Assembly: GCF_000212735.1 (NCBI RefSeq)
Contig: NC_015510.1
Span: forward strand, 6,015,001-6,079,000
Direction: 5' to 3'
From: Haliscomenobacter hydrossis DSM 1100
GTDB taxonomy: Bacteria; Bacteroidota; Bacteroidia; Chitinophagales; Saprospiraceae
Length of the DNA: 64,000 nt
In this document: piece after piece, positions 45,878-55,229 of the stretch
Numbering within the stretch: the first letter of the stretch is position 1
How the letters are laid out: each line of letters begins with the position of its first letter
Translations under genes and position numbers: made by a program
The notes under the pieces: generated by a model
What the model saw: only the letters and a program-made list of their open reading frames with translations
Databases searched by the model: none
What the model was told of the DNA's origin: nothing

Positions 45878-47182
45878 ATGGAAATTTCAAGCCTTCATCA
45901 ACTGTTTCTCTCTACTGGCAAAGTATCAACCGATTCACGAAAAATCGAGCCGGGATGTATCTTTTTTGCTTTGCGCGGCGACAACTTCAATGGCAATCAA
46001 TATGCGCAGTCGGCCTTGGAACAAGGTGCCAGTTATGCGGTAGTTGATGACCCGGCACTTGCCACGCAAGATCGTTGCATTGTCGTAGATGATGTGCTTG
46101 ATACCTTGCAGGCACTGGCCAAATTTCACCGGCGTCAATTGCACATTCCCATCATCGCCATTACGGGGAGCAATGGCAAAACGACTACCAAAGAGTTGAT
46201 TGCAGCGGTGCTGGGCAGCCAATATCCCATGCATTATACCCAGGGCAACCTGAACAACCACATCGGAGTGCCCCTTACCCTGTTACAGCTTGATTTTCGA
46301 TTGGAAGTAGCGGTGATCGAAATGGGTGCCAATCATCAAGGGGAAATTGATCAATTGTGCCGGATTGCCGAGCCTACCCACGGCCTCATTACCAACATTG
46401 GCAAAGCACACCTGGAAGGCTTTGGTGGAATTGAAGGGGTGAAAAAAGGCAAATCGGAATTGTACCGCTATCTGGCGGAAACGGATGGCCTGGCTTTTGT
46501 GAACAATGATGAACCCTTTTTGGTAGAGCTTTCTTCAGGGGTCAGGAAGCGCATTTTTTATGAGCGCAGCGATGACCCTGCGCCCAATCATAAACCTTAC
46601 GAGGTGGTACTGCTGCAATTGCAGCCATTTATTCGGGTCGCCTTTTTGGATGAAAACAATCAATTGATTGAAGCAGGCAGCAAGTTAATGGGGGAACACA
46701 ACTTCCAAAACATCAAAACCGCGGTTACCTTGGGAAAATACTTCAAGGTGCCGGGTAAAAAAATAAAGGCGGCAATTGAAAACTATAACCCCAACATGAA
46801 TCGCTCGCAATGGGTATCTTGGGGTACTAATTCGATTTTGCTGGATGCCTATAATGCCAACCCCAGTAGCATGGAGGTTACGCTGCGTTCTTTTTCGGAA
46901 AGCCCTGCGTCCCAGCGGATTGCTATATTGGGAGACATGTTTGAGTTGGGAGAGTCAAGCGCCGTTGAACATGAACGGGTTGCCCAATTGGCCCAAAGCC
47001 TGAATTTTGAGCAGGTTATCTTGGTTGGGCAGCATTTTGCGGCAATTGCCAGGCAGCTAGGCTGGCTGCATTTCCCCAATGTCGGTGCCTTAAAACCCTG
47101 GTTTGAAGCACGGCAATGGGAAAATACCGCTTTTCTCATCAAAGGATCGCGGGGTATGGCCTTGGAGAAACTGTTGGGGTAA
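45878..47182 (+). CDS. murF: UDP-MurNAc-pentapeptide synthetase (MurF)
   Basis: MurF adds D-Ala-D-Ala to the UDP-MurNAc tripeptide in cell wall synthesis. The 434-residue protein has the N-terminal VSTDSRKIEPGCIFFALRGD, ATP loop GSNGKTTTK (97-105), EMGANHQGEI and TNIGKAHLEGFG in the Mur central domain, and DAYNANPSSM in the C-terminal domain. I use ATG 45878 (MEISSLHQLF); a GTG at 45863 is possible. It has its own promoter after the gldJ terminator. Confidence 0.95.
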   Translation: MEISSLHQLFLSTGKVSTDSRKIEPGCIFFALRGDNFNGNQYAQSALEQGASYAVVDDPALATQDRCIVVDDVLDTLQALAKFHRRQLHIPIIAITGSNGKTTTKELIAAVLGSQYPMHYTQGNLNNHIGVPLTLLQLDFRLEVAVIEMGANHQGEIDQLCRIAEPTHGLITNIGKAHLEGFGGIEGVKKGKSELYRYLAETDGLAFVNNDEPFLVELSSGVRKRIFYERSDDPAPNHKPYEVVLLQLQPFIRVAFLDENNQLIEAGSKLMGEHNFQNIKTAVTLGKYFKVPGKKIKAAIENYNPNMNRSQWVSWGTNSILLDAYNANPSSMEVTLRSFSESPASQRIAILGDMFELGESSAVEHERVAQLAQSLNFEQVILVGQHFAAIARQLGWLHFPNVGALKPWFEARQWENTAFLIKGSRGMALEKLLG

Positions 47183-47201
47183 AGCCTGAGGTGTCACGTT
47201 T

Positions 47202-48308
47202 CTATAAAAAGCGTTTAAATGCATTGACCAAACGGTCCGGCAACTCGTCCTGTGAAGCCATTTTGTAATCATTGTAAGAACAGGGAATCAAACGATGGCG
47301 TTGGTGTTTTTTGGCCGTTTTAACAGGCACTTGGAGCCACCAGCGCCCACTGCGTTGGCTTTTCCAAAAAGTAACCGTAAAATCCAGCGTTTTTAATTCT
47401 ACAATGTATTCGGTTAATCCTTCCGTCGTGACCGGGAAATCACCTTTGCGGTTGTTGAGCCCATCCAGAAAATACCAAATCAGCTGCGCCAGTACATTGG
47501 CGGTCTGTGCTTTGCGATCCAGTGAAGCCTTATAGCCAAATATCCCGAATGATTTTACCTTTTCGCTCATTCCGGCATAGCGGCTGAGTTGACAGGCCTC
47601 TTCAACATTAAATCCACTGGGGCTTGGGTTGTCCTGACCAGGGGCTTCACATTGTTTGAGTGCGGCCATTTGGAAGCTCAACAAATCAGCATCGCGGATG
47701 ATGGGTTCTACTTCAGCCAGACTGGCTTTAGCCGTTCCCAAACGGATGTAATCAAAATGCAGCTCTTCCATCAATCGATAGGTACTCGGGAGCGTAAAAT
47801 GAGTTTGACAGCCAATGATGCCCAGATGGAACAACTTCGATTTTTCCTGAAACACAATTTCGTTAAATAAGTCTGGACTTTTATCTTCAGCAGGTACACT
47901 TAAACGGATGAGTTCATCAATCGCAACCATATTGATGTGTTGCACTTCGTGTTGTAGCCCTTTGTACTGGATTTGTAATAAAGCCGGATCACTGCCGATG
48001 AGGATGGGCAAAATATCACTTTCGTGCAATTCAATCAACACTGGCATGATGAATTCGGGGCTGCATTTGCGGATGGTACCCAAATCGGCAATGTGCAATC
48101 CTTCAAATGGAAAACTCATCGGGTAGAGTGCCTTGCGCAAGGCCAAACCCTCCTTTTCATTCAAGGCAATGATGGCAATTTGAATGCCATGCAAGTCCGG
48201 GAAATTACCTTCGGTATGGATTTGGATACACTTACCCAAGTGATCCTCTTCCAGGTTTGGGAGGGCAAGTGCACTGTGGGCAATCGGGCTAAGCCAGTTG
48301 TCTAGCAT
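47202..48308 (-). CDS. Arginase/formimidoylglutamase-fold protein with degenerate metal site
   Basis: The 368-residue protein has the arginase/HutG fold layout but its metal ligands are replaced: the GGDHS site reads IGSDPALL, the DxDAHxD site reads AIDELIRLS, and the SFDLDxxDP site reads LSFQMAALK. It therefore probably lacks the hydrolase activity. I start at ATG 48308. Related arginase-fold proteins occur near T9SS genes in some Bacteroidota, so a structural role is possible, but this is inference. It converges with murF. Confidence 0.8.
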   Translation of the reverse strand: MLDNWLSPIAHSALALPNLEEDHLGKCIQIHTEGNFPDLHGIQIAIIALNEKEGLALRKALYPMSFPFEGLHIADLGTIRKCSPEFIMPVLIELHESDILPILIGSDPALLQIQYKGLQHEVQHINMVAIDELIRLSVPAEDKSPDLFNEIVFQEKSKLFHLGIIGCQTHFTLPSTYRLMEELHFDYIRLGTAKASLAEVEPIIRDADLLSFQMAALKQCEAPGQDNPSPSGFNVEEACQLSRYAGMSEKVKSFGIFGYKASLDRKAQTANVLAQLIWYFLDGLNNRKGDFPVTTEGLTEYIVELKTLDFTVTFWKSQRSGRWWLQVPVKTAKKHQRHRLIPCSYNDYKMASQDELPDRLVNAFKRFL

Positions 48309-48324
48309 GATAACAATGTTGACG

Positions 48325-48344
48325 AGACTTGTTACAACAAGTCT
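48325..48344. repeat. 20-bp palindrome (family C) upstream of the arginase-fold gene
   Basis: AGACTTGTTACAACAAGTCT has perfect 9-bp arms. This is the same family as 20334 and the split copy at 21705/21893. It lies 17 nt upstream of the - strand ATG, so here it is a leader element. Confidence 0.85.
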
Positions 48345-48792
48345 AGGATTTGTGTACAGCCTGAAAGTTACAAATGGATGCTGGATAAGTACCATTTGCC
48401 AGCTTAAAAAGTGACTTTTACAAAAAAATGAGTATAAATAATAGAAATATCTGTTGTATAAACGTTTCAAGAGGTATAAACCTTGGTAAGATATAAAATA
48501 AGCCCTATTTTTGGTGGTTATAAATGGTTATCGTCATTTTTCGGTTATTTTATGCGAAAAAGGGCGGCCAAATACTGACTCAACAGGAAAACCTTTCACA
48601 AAAAGTTTAACTTCGCGGCAAGTGCGGAGCGGTGAAAGGTGTATGTTTTTCCAAACCATTTTGCCCACCACGATTGCGCTGACACAAATCGCGTAGGAAC
48701 CATTTTGCATCATTCAGCGGTTATACTCATTAATCCCAAGATGGATATAACCGATATAATCCCAATACTTAACTGATTTAATATCCAAAACC
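48345..48792. other. Gene-free divergent intergenic stretch
   Basis: About 450 nt between the divergent arginase-fold and OmpA-family genes hold no gene I can support. A 61-codon frame (48511-48696) has no recognisable protein features. Both promoters should lie here, but I found no clear -33/-7 pair. Confidence 0.5.
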
Positions 48793-50334
48793 ATGCAAAA
48801 ACGTACTATGTTGATGTTTCTCCTGATATTCTGCACCGGATTGGTTTGGGGGCAGGATGCAATCGAATCAAAGGAGGACAATGCAAAAGCTGAAAAACCA
48901 GCTAAAGTTAAAGCTGAAAAACCAGAAAAAGTAGCCAAAGAAAAACCCCAAACCACCGGATTGGCTATTCCGAAAAACATGTTTGAATTTGGTTTGAATG
49001 GCGGTGCCACCATATTGGGCAGCGACGTTACACCAAAGCCATCGTATGGCGCGGGTTTCCACATTCGCAAAGCAGTAGATTATGTCTTTTCGCTCCGGGC
49101 AGATTTCTTGTATGCAGATCTGAAAGGGATGAACCCCGTCTCCAACATCGAGCGGGATTTCAACACCACCTGGATGTCGGGAACGGGTTATGGCGTCATG
49201 TCGCTGAATAGTTTGCGCTGGGACAAAGCGGTACGCCCCACCAATTTGTACATCATGGGTGGTGTAGGTGCGAACACCTTTGAGGCCAGGTCGTTTAACA
49301 CCGATGATAACCTCCGGGTTTTTGACACCCTTGAACATGATTTTGCCCCGCACGTTGGTTTGGGTGCTGGTATTTCTTTTCGTTTGGGTAAAAAAGTCAA
49401 TATTGCCCTGGAAGAACAAGCTTTTATGGTCTTTGGCGGGCGAGCCGACCGCATCGACAATATTGCACCTACCAATAGTCGATCCAACTTTCGCGATGTT
49501 GTTTCCTTTACCAACTTATCGATTAATTTTAACTTGGGCAATGCTTCCAGCCACACTGAACCCTTGTATTGGATCAACCCCCTCGATGGTGTGTTGAATT
49601 CAATTGACGATAAAATCAACCAACGCACCACGGGTTTGATCAAAGACGAAGATGGTGACGGGGTTTTGGATGCCATCGACCAGGATCCCAATACGCCTGC
49701 CGGAGCGATGGTGGATACCAAAGGCCGTACCCTGGATTCAGACCGCGATGGTGTGCCAGATCACATTGACAAAGAGCCATTCTACATGCCTCAGCCCAAT
49801 GAAAAAGTGGACGAACAAGGGGTAGTAACCAATCCTCAACCCGGTAGCCCTGGCCGCCCCGGCGGACCCGGTGGCGTAACCGAAGAACGGGTAAAAGAAC
49901 TAATCGATCAAGCACTACAGAATTATCAAATTGCCGACAACCGCTCCAACGCCGCAGAATGGTTTTTGCCGATGTTGCATTTTCCCAGCTCTACGGCCGT
50001 TATCAAGTATTCTGATTATGGCAACCTTGCCGGGGTTGGTCGGATGCTGAAAGCAAACCCAAGTATCCGTTTGGTGGTTACTGGCTTTACCGACAGTACG
50101 GGGTCTGAAAGCATCAACAACCAACTGTCCTACGATCGTGCCAAAAACGTAATTGAACACCTGATGAACAATCATGGTATCGCACGTGGTCGCTTTGTAT
50201 TGCAGTGGAAAGGTTCTGCTGATAACCTGGTCCCAACTAGTTCAAGCTATATGAACCGCCGGGCAGAATTCCGCATTGCTGGCCCTGGCGATGTAGAGCA
50301 AGATCCACCTGCTCCGAAAGAGGGAGGCTATTAA
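48793..50334 (+). CDS. OmpA-family outer-membrane protein with Ca-binding linker
   Basis: The 513-residue protein has a signal peptide (MLMFLLIFCTGLVWG), a Lys/Glu/Ala/Pro-rich stretch (AKAEKPAKVKAEKPEKVA), a beta-barrel-like region to about residue 270, thrombospondin type 3-like Ca loops (DEDGDGVLDAIDQDP, DSDRDGVPDHIDKEP), and a C-terminal OmpA peptidoglycan-binding domain (VTGFTDSTGSESINNQLSYD, YMNRRAEFRI). It probably links the outer membrane to peptidoglycan. It converges with the first susD at a terminator/repeat cluster. Confidence 0.9.
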   Translation: MQKRTMLMFLLIFCTGLVWGQDAIESKEDNAKAEKPAKVKAEKPEKVAKEKPQTTGLAIPKNMFEFGLNGGATILGSDVTPKPSYGAGFHIRKAVDYVFSLRADFLYADLKGMNPVSNIERDFNTTWMSGTGYGVMSLNSLRWDKAVRPTNLYIMGGVGANTFEARSFNTDDNLRVFDTLEHDFAPHVGLGAGISFRLGKKVNIALEEQAFMVFGGRADRIDNIAPTNSRSNFRDVVSFTNLSINFNLGNASSHTEPLYWINPLDGVLNSIDDKINQRTTGLIKDEDGDGVLDAIDQDPNTPAGAMVDTKGRTLDSDRDGVPDHIDKEPFYMPQPNEKVDEQGVVTNPQPGSPGRPGGPGGVTEERVKELIDQALQNYQIADNRSNAAEWFLPMLHFPSSTAVIKYSDYGNLAGVGRMLKANPSIRLVVTGFTDSTGSESINNQLSYDRAKNVIEHLMNNHGIARGRFVLQWKGSADNLVPTSSSYMNRRAEFRIAGPGDVEQDPPAPKEGGY

Positions 50335-50337
50335 TTA

Positions 50338-50526
50338 AGCGAAAAGCTAAAAAAAGCGAATAGCGAAAAGTATTTAATGAAAAAAGAAAAGCCTCGCGGT
50401 GATTGATTTCCCGCGAGGCTTTTTAATTTTCGCTATTCGCTATTCGCTATTCGCTATTCGCTATTCGCTATTCGCTATTCGCTATTCGCTATTCGCTATT
50501 CGCTATTCGCTATTCGCTATTCGCTA
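50338..50526. repeat. Heptamer (CGCTATT) tandem array around a terminator
   Basis: On the left, after the OmpA stop, GCGAAAAGCTAAAAAAAGCG-type units occur; on the right, CGCTATT repeats about 13 times without change from 50431 to 50523. The last unit supplies CTA at 50524-50526, the complement of the TAG stop of the - strand susD. The array is inverted around the hairpin at 50387-50424. Confidence 0.9.
50387..50424. terminator. Bidirectional intrinsic terminator between ompA-family and susD genes
   Basis: AAAAGCCTCGCGG pairs with CCGCGAGGCTTTTT around an 11-nt loop. T-runs occur on both strands, so it can end both converging transcripts. Confidence 0.85.
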
Positions 50527-51960
50527 ATATCCCGCATTCTGCGGCAGTGCAGCTCCCAAGTCAATTTCCCGGGTAGGGATCGGTAGAATAACCTTAGGAC
50601 TGCCAGGTGCAGAAATACCTACTCCTGCTCCAGCCGTACGCAAGGGCAGCCCATTGCGCAACAAGTCCATGCGGCGGTGACCTTCAAAAGCCAATTCCAG
50701 GCGACGCTCATTCAGAATCGCTGTAAGCAGTGCAGCAGCATCCGCAAACTGAGCAGCTTCAAAAGGAGCAAGTCCTGCCCGAGTCCGCAAGCGGTTAACC
50801 AGGGTAATGGCCTCAGCGTTGACACTATTGGTACTTTTCACCAGTGCTTCGGCTTTGTTGAGCACCATTTCGGTTACCCGCAGGATGGGAGCGTTGTCTG
50901 CGTTGGTTGCACCATCTTTGTACTTGTTGGTAAAGGTTGAACTCACCGTAGTCGCATCCGTACCTGTGAACGATAAACTGGTCAAACGTTTGTCGCCAGT
51001 ACCATACGCCGCAATAATACTGGCCGACATCGGCGCATCGCCACGACCACCACGCGCTGCAGGCAGGAAGTAGCCGCCCAAACCACCTGATCCGGTACGA
51101 GAATTATCGGTTGTAGTCATTTGAATTGTGAAGATGTCCTCCGAAGTATTGGCATCGTAGAAACTGTAATCTGAAGCCAAAGCGTACAAGCTATTGCCTA
51201 CCAAGATCGCATCAGCATACTGAGCAGCTTTGGCCCAATCGCCTTTGTACAAACTCACCCGGCTCAAAAGTGCATTCACTGCTCCCTTGGTAGCCCGGCC
51301 ACGGGTTTGGTCAGCTGCCGAGAAATTGTTAAGTACATCGGGCAGTGCTTCCGTAAGGTCTTTTTCAACTTGTGCATACACCTCCGCCACCGTGTTGCGG
51401 GCAGGCTTGACGATGTCTCCTACCAAGGCACCAGCCGTAAGTAACAGTGGCACACCGGGGGTATTGCCATTGCTGACCTGATAGGGCTGTCCCCACAAAG
51501 TAACCATTTGGAAATAAGTCAAAGCCCGGATGAATTTCGCTTCTCCAATCAGTTGTTTGCGTTCAGCATCCGTAAATCCGGGATCAACTACTGCCGGAAC
51601 ATTGTCAATCACCGCATTGGCAGCGAGAATTGCAAAGTAATGTGCGGCCCACATGGTTTGAATGCTACCATTACTGGCAATGGTCACATAATTGTTGAGT
51701 TCCTGTAAGGTAGGAAACGAACCCACAAAACGCACATTATCGGCCATATAATCGTTGATCGCAATGGCTAAGCCACCAAAGGCATCGAGACTTTGGGTGG
51801 CACTATAAGCGCCCAATAGGGCGGCTTGAGCACCAGCTTCATTACTAAAGGTGACTTCCGGAGAAAGTGATTGTTCTGGTTGAATGTCCAGCTCGCTATC
51901 GCAGGCACTGATGGCAAAAAACAGGGCGATCAGCGAAATATATTTAAAAAGTATTTTCAT
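50524..51960 (-). CDS. SusD/RagB-family outer-membrane lipoprotein (pair 1)
   Basis: SusD proteins cap SusC transporters and bind the nutrient at the cell surface. The 478-residue protein has a lipobox with Cys20 (FFAISAC), TPR-type helices, and the C-terminal RagB/SusD signature (LNERRLELAFEGHRRMDLLR, PIPTREIDLGA). It is 24 nt downstream of its susC. No glycoside hydrolase is adjacent, so the substrate is not a recognisable PUL. Its stop codon lies in the heptamer array. Confidence 0.92.
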   Translation of the reverse strand: MKILFKYISLIALFFAISACDSELDIQPEQSLSPEVTFSNEAGAQAALLGAYSATQSLDAFGGLAIAINDYMADNVRFVGSFPTLQELNNYVTIASNGSIQTMWAAHYFAILAANAVIDNVPAVVDPGFTDAERKQLIGEAKFIRALTYFQMVTLWGQPYQVSNGNTPGVPLLLTAGALVGDIVKPARNTVAEVYAQVEKDLTEALPDVLNNFSAADQTRGRATKGAVNALLSRVSLYKGDWAKAAQYADAILVGNSLYALASDYSFYDANTSEDIFTIQMTTTDNSRTGSGGLGGYFLPAARGGRGDAPMSASIIAAYGTGDKRLTSLSFTGTDATTVSSTFTNKYKDGATNADNAPILRVTEMVLNKAEALVKSTNSVNAEAITLVNRLRTRAGLAPFEAAQFADAAALLTAILNERRLELAFEGHRRMDLLRNGLPLRTAGAGVGISAPGSPKVILPIPTREIDLGAALPQNAGY

Positions 51961-51984
51961 GTTGCTTGATTTTGAACGTTGAAA

Positions 51985-54942
51985 TTAAAACGTGACGTTT
52001 AGTCCAGCGGTAACCATCTTGGCCTGAGGAGGTGTAAAGAACGACTGACCCTGACGCAGGTTATTGTTACCCGCATCCGCAATTTCGGGGTCTTGACCAC
52101 GTCCTTCCCATTCTTTGGCGCGTAAAGTCCACAGGTTTTGGCCCATCACGTAAAAACGAGCACTTTGGAATGCTTTGGTTTTCAAGGCACTGGCCTTTAA
52201 GGTGTAACCCAGTGAAACGTTGCGCAAGCGCAAGAAAGAGCCATCCAAAAGATGACGGGAAGAACTCTGGGAAAAAACGTTGCGCGTAGCACTGGTTGGT
52301 GCTGGTGAAACCGCATCCCGATTGTTCTCAGTCCAATAGTCCAACAATTGGCGGGAATAATTGAAACCACCAATGGGGTTTTCCGTAAAGGTCAGATCAC
52401 CGAGATAAATCGAGTTTCCGTAGGTGAAATTGAGAAATACATTCAAATCAAAGCCACCGTAGTTAAACGTATTGGAGAAACCACCCGTAAAGTCAGGAAT
52501 AGCATCACCCACAATAACCCGTTCGTTGGGGCTAACGGTATTGATTACATTGCCATCTCTGTCTAACCATTCGGCGTTACCGTTATCCGGGTTGATTCCC
52601 TTGTAACGTACCATATAGAACATGCTGATGGAGTTGCCCACTATTGCACGTTGTAGTGCAGTGCCTACAAATTGACGGCCTTGCAGGTCTTTGGTTGCAT
52701 CGGGTAGGCTCAGTACCTCATTTTTCAGGAAGCCAATGTTGAAATTGGTTCTCCATTCAAATTTTTTGGTCTTGACGTTGACGGTATTCAGGGTGATGTC
52801 TACCCCCCGGTTTTCCATTTCACCCGCGTTGCGCGTAATGCTGTTGAAGCCATTCAGTTCAGGAAGAGGAATGTTCAACAACAGGTCTTTGGTGTTTTTG
52901 ACATAGTAGTTGACATCCAAACTTACCCGGCTGTTCAGTACGGCCAAGGAGATGCCGAAATCCAACTGGCTACTGGTTTCCCATTTCAAGTCCGGATTGG
53001 CGATCTGAGTTGGGCGCAAGCCAGCGCCACCGGAATAATCCGACAATACCCCACTACCAAAGAGTCCCAAAGAAGGGAAGTCCCCAATGCGGTCGTTACC
53101 ATTGGTTCCGTAGCTGGCGGTTAATTTCAACTGGTTGATGAAGCCTACATTTTTCAGGAAGCTTTCTTCTGAAACGATCCAACCCCCGGATACTGCCCAG
53201 AAAGTACCGTAGCGGTTCTCTGATCCAAAGCGGGAAGAACCATCGCGACGAAGTGAACCTTCCAGAACATAACGATCATTGAAGCGGAAGTTGGTCCGTA
53301 CAAATTGACTATTCAGCGCCCATTGGCTGCGGTTGTTCTGGGTAGAGGTTGGTGTAGCTGCGGATGAAACGTTGCGCAAGGCGTCAGAGGAAAAGTTGCG
53401 CCCTTCTACATACGTAAAATCGAACAGTGCCGTTTCAAAGCTGAAACCAGCCACAGCACCTACGGCAAGTTTACCAAACTGGCGATCGAGGTTGAGCGTG
53501 TTGGTAGTCAACCATTTGTTGTCAGTACTCAGGCGATTAGATGCCAATCCACCAGGCGTGTTGATGTTGGCTTGGCGTGTAGTTTCCTGAATATCCACCA
53601 GGTCAATACCCCAATCTGATTGGGCAAACAAACCAGGCAAAAGGTCCAGCTTGAAGTAAGTATTGGCATAGGAACGCAAAGTGACCAGGTCGTTAGTACC
53701 CAAGGCCTCTAAGGCCAAAACGTTGGTAATGAAACCCGTATTTACGAAATTCCCTGCTGCATCGTATGGTTGTACTGTTGGCAATTGTAGAAATGCAGAG
53801 GTCAATGGAGCAAAAGTGTTGTTGTCTGAACCAACCCGGTCATTGACGATCCGGGAGATACCAATATTGGCTCCAAAACGGAATTTATTGGAAAAAGCAT
53901 GGTTGAAGTTCAAACGACCATTCAAACGATCCAGGTCGTTGCCGATGGCATAGTTGCTTTGAGTGAGGTAACTTCCAGAAAGGTAGTACTGGGTTTTATC
54001 GTTTCCTCCGGACAAATTCAACGTGTAGTTGTTGATTTTTCCAGTTTGACGTACCGCATTTGGCCAATCGAAACCGCCTTCACCGGGTACGGTTACGTTG
54101 GAATAAGCCTTGCGGTAATCGCGGTATTCCTGGGCATTCATCATGTCCAGCACAAAAGTAGGCTGGGTAGTACCCGTAAAGTAGTCGAAATTAACCGTGT
54201 TGGTACCCGCTTTGCCTTTTTTGGTGGTAATCAAAATTACCCCATTGGCACCACGTGAGCCGTAAATGGAGGTCGCGGCTGCGTCTTTCAGCACCGTCAT
54301 GGATGCGATGTCATTGGGGTTGATGTCATTCAAGGGGTTCAAACCACCCCCAGGAGTGCCTTGTCCAGCAGCGTAATCGCGGTCGTTGAGCGGTACCCCA
54401 TCAATCACAAACAAGGGGTTACCACCTGCGTTGATCGAGGAAGGCCCCCGTACCCGGATGGCAGCGGATGAGCCTAATATCCCCGACATGTTGGTCATCT
54501 GAACGCCAGCTACTTGACCTTGCAGGAGTTGTTGTGGCCCTAACAAGGGTTGATTTTTGATGGATTGCTCCGTAACGGTTCCTACACTTTGCACCCGGAA
54601 ACGATTGCTTTGGGTACCATAACCAACCACCACAGTTTCGTCAAGCCCGATGGCATCCGTTTCCATAATGATGGTTAAAGTGGTTTCAGATCCCAGCACA
54701 ACTTCCTGGGCTTTAAAACCCGTGTAAGATACTTGCAGGCTGTTTGCACCATCGGGGATGGCCAGAGAAAAATTCCCCTCGATGTCGGTGATGGTTCCCT
54801 TTACGGTCCCTTTGACCAGGATGGAGGCACCGATGAGGGCTTCTCCATTGTCATCGGTTACTTTACCCGTAATTGTTCGTTGCGCCCATAGCAACATGCT
54901 ACTGCTGAGCAGCAGAGCCAAGACTAGTGAGAGTTGTTTCAT
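51985..54942 (-). CDS. SusC/RagA-family TonB-dependent transporter (pair 1)
   Basis: The 985-residue protein is an outer-membrane importer driven by TonB. It has a signal peptide (LVLALLLSSSMLLWAQ), a carboxypeptidase-regulatory-like domain (TITGKVTDDNGEALIGASIL; YTGFKAQEVVLG), a TonB box-like DETVVVGYGTQ, a plug (ASMTVLKDAAATSIYGSRGA, NGVILITTKKG) and a 22-strand barrel-like rest. It precedes susD on the - strand. A TATCTTTG -7 element lies at 55080-55087. Confidence 0.94.
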   Translation of the reverse strand: MKQLSLVLALLLSSSMLLWAQRTITGKVTDDNGEALIGASILVKGTVKGTITDIEGNFSLAIPDGANSLQVSYTGFKAQEVVLGSETTLTIIMETDAIGLDETVVVGYGTQSNRFRVQSVGTVTEQSIKNQPLLGPQQLLQGQVAGVQMTNMSGILGSSAAIRVRGPSSINAGGNPLFVIDGVPLNDRDYAAGQGTPGGGLNPLNDINPNDIASMTVLKDAAATSIYGSRGANGVILITTKKGKAGTNTVNFDYFTGTTQPTFVLDMMNAQEYRDYRKAYSNVTVPGEGGFDWPNAVRQTGKINNYTLNLSGGNDKTQYYLSGSYLTQSNYAIGNDLDRLNGRLNFNHAFSNKFRFGANIGISRIVNDRVGSDNNTFAPLTSAFLQLPTVQPYDAAGNFVNTGFITNVLALEALGTNDLVTLRSYANTYFKLDLLPGLFAQSDWGIDLVDIQETTRQANINTPGGLASNRLSTDNKWLTTNTLNLDRQFGKLAVGAVAGFSFETALFDFTYVEGRNFSSDALRNVSSAATPTSTQNNRSQWALNSQFVRTNFRFNDRYVLEGSLRRDGSSRFGSENRYGTFWAVSGGWIVSEESFLKNVGFINQLKLTASYGTNGNDRIGDFPSLGLFGSGVLSDYSGGAGLRPTQIANPDLKWETSSQLDFGISLAVLNSRVSLDVNYYVKNTKDLLLNIPLPELNGFNSITRNAGEMENRGVDITLNTVNVKTKKFEWRTNFNIGFLKNEVLSLPDATKDLQGRQFVGTALQRAIVGNSISMFYMVRYKGINPDNGNAEWLDRDGNVINTVSPNERVIVGDAIPDFTGGFSNTFNYGGFDLNVFLNFTYGNSIYLGDLTFTENPIGGFNYSRQLLDYWTENNRDAVSPAPTSATRNVFSQSSSRHLLDGSFLRLRNVSLGYTLKASALKTKAFQSARFYVMGQNLWTLRAKEWEGRGQDPEIADAGNNNLRQGQSFFTPPQAKMVTAGLNVTF

Positions 54943-55079
54943 ACAACAAATTTGGTTTTATGTTAAAAATTGAACTTGAAGACGACCAAATGCATAAAAT
55001 CGCTTTGCTTGGGATGGAGAGTAGTATGACTAAAATAAGAAGAAAGTATCAATATGTATTACAGCAGCATCACTTTTAA

Positions 55080-55087
55080 CAAAGATA
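55080..55087 (-). promoter_or_regulatory. Possible -7 element of susCD pair 1
   Basis: The - strand reads TATCTTTG, 137 nt ahead of the susC ATG at 54942. A matching -33 TTTG was not seen. Confidence 0.3.
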
Positions 55088-55168
55088 ACGAATGATTGTT
55101 CATAGATAAAAATGGAATCTACGTCGAATGTCAGCTAACTTGCGTAGATAATTTTAATTTTTGCACAT

Positions 55169-55199
55169 AAAAAAGGGGGCTGAACAAAGTTCAACCCCC
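55169..55199 (-). terminator. Intrinsic terminator after susD of pair 2
   Basis: On the - strand a GGGGGTTGAAC/GTTCAGCCCCC hairpin with a 3-nt loop is followed by TTTTTT. It separates susCD pair 2 from pair 1, so the two pairs are separate transcription units. Confidence 0.85.
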
Positions 55200-55229
55200 G
55201 ATCGGATTAGTATGAAAAAATAAAATAAA

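Noticed and set aside
48511..48696. A 61-codon + strand frame in the divergent spacer
   Set aside because: No recognisable motif, no fitting start signal, and amino-acid content unlike a real protein.
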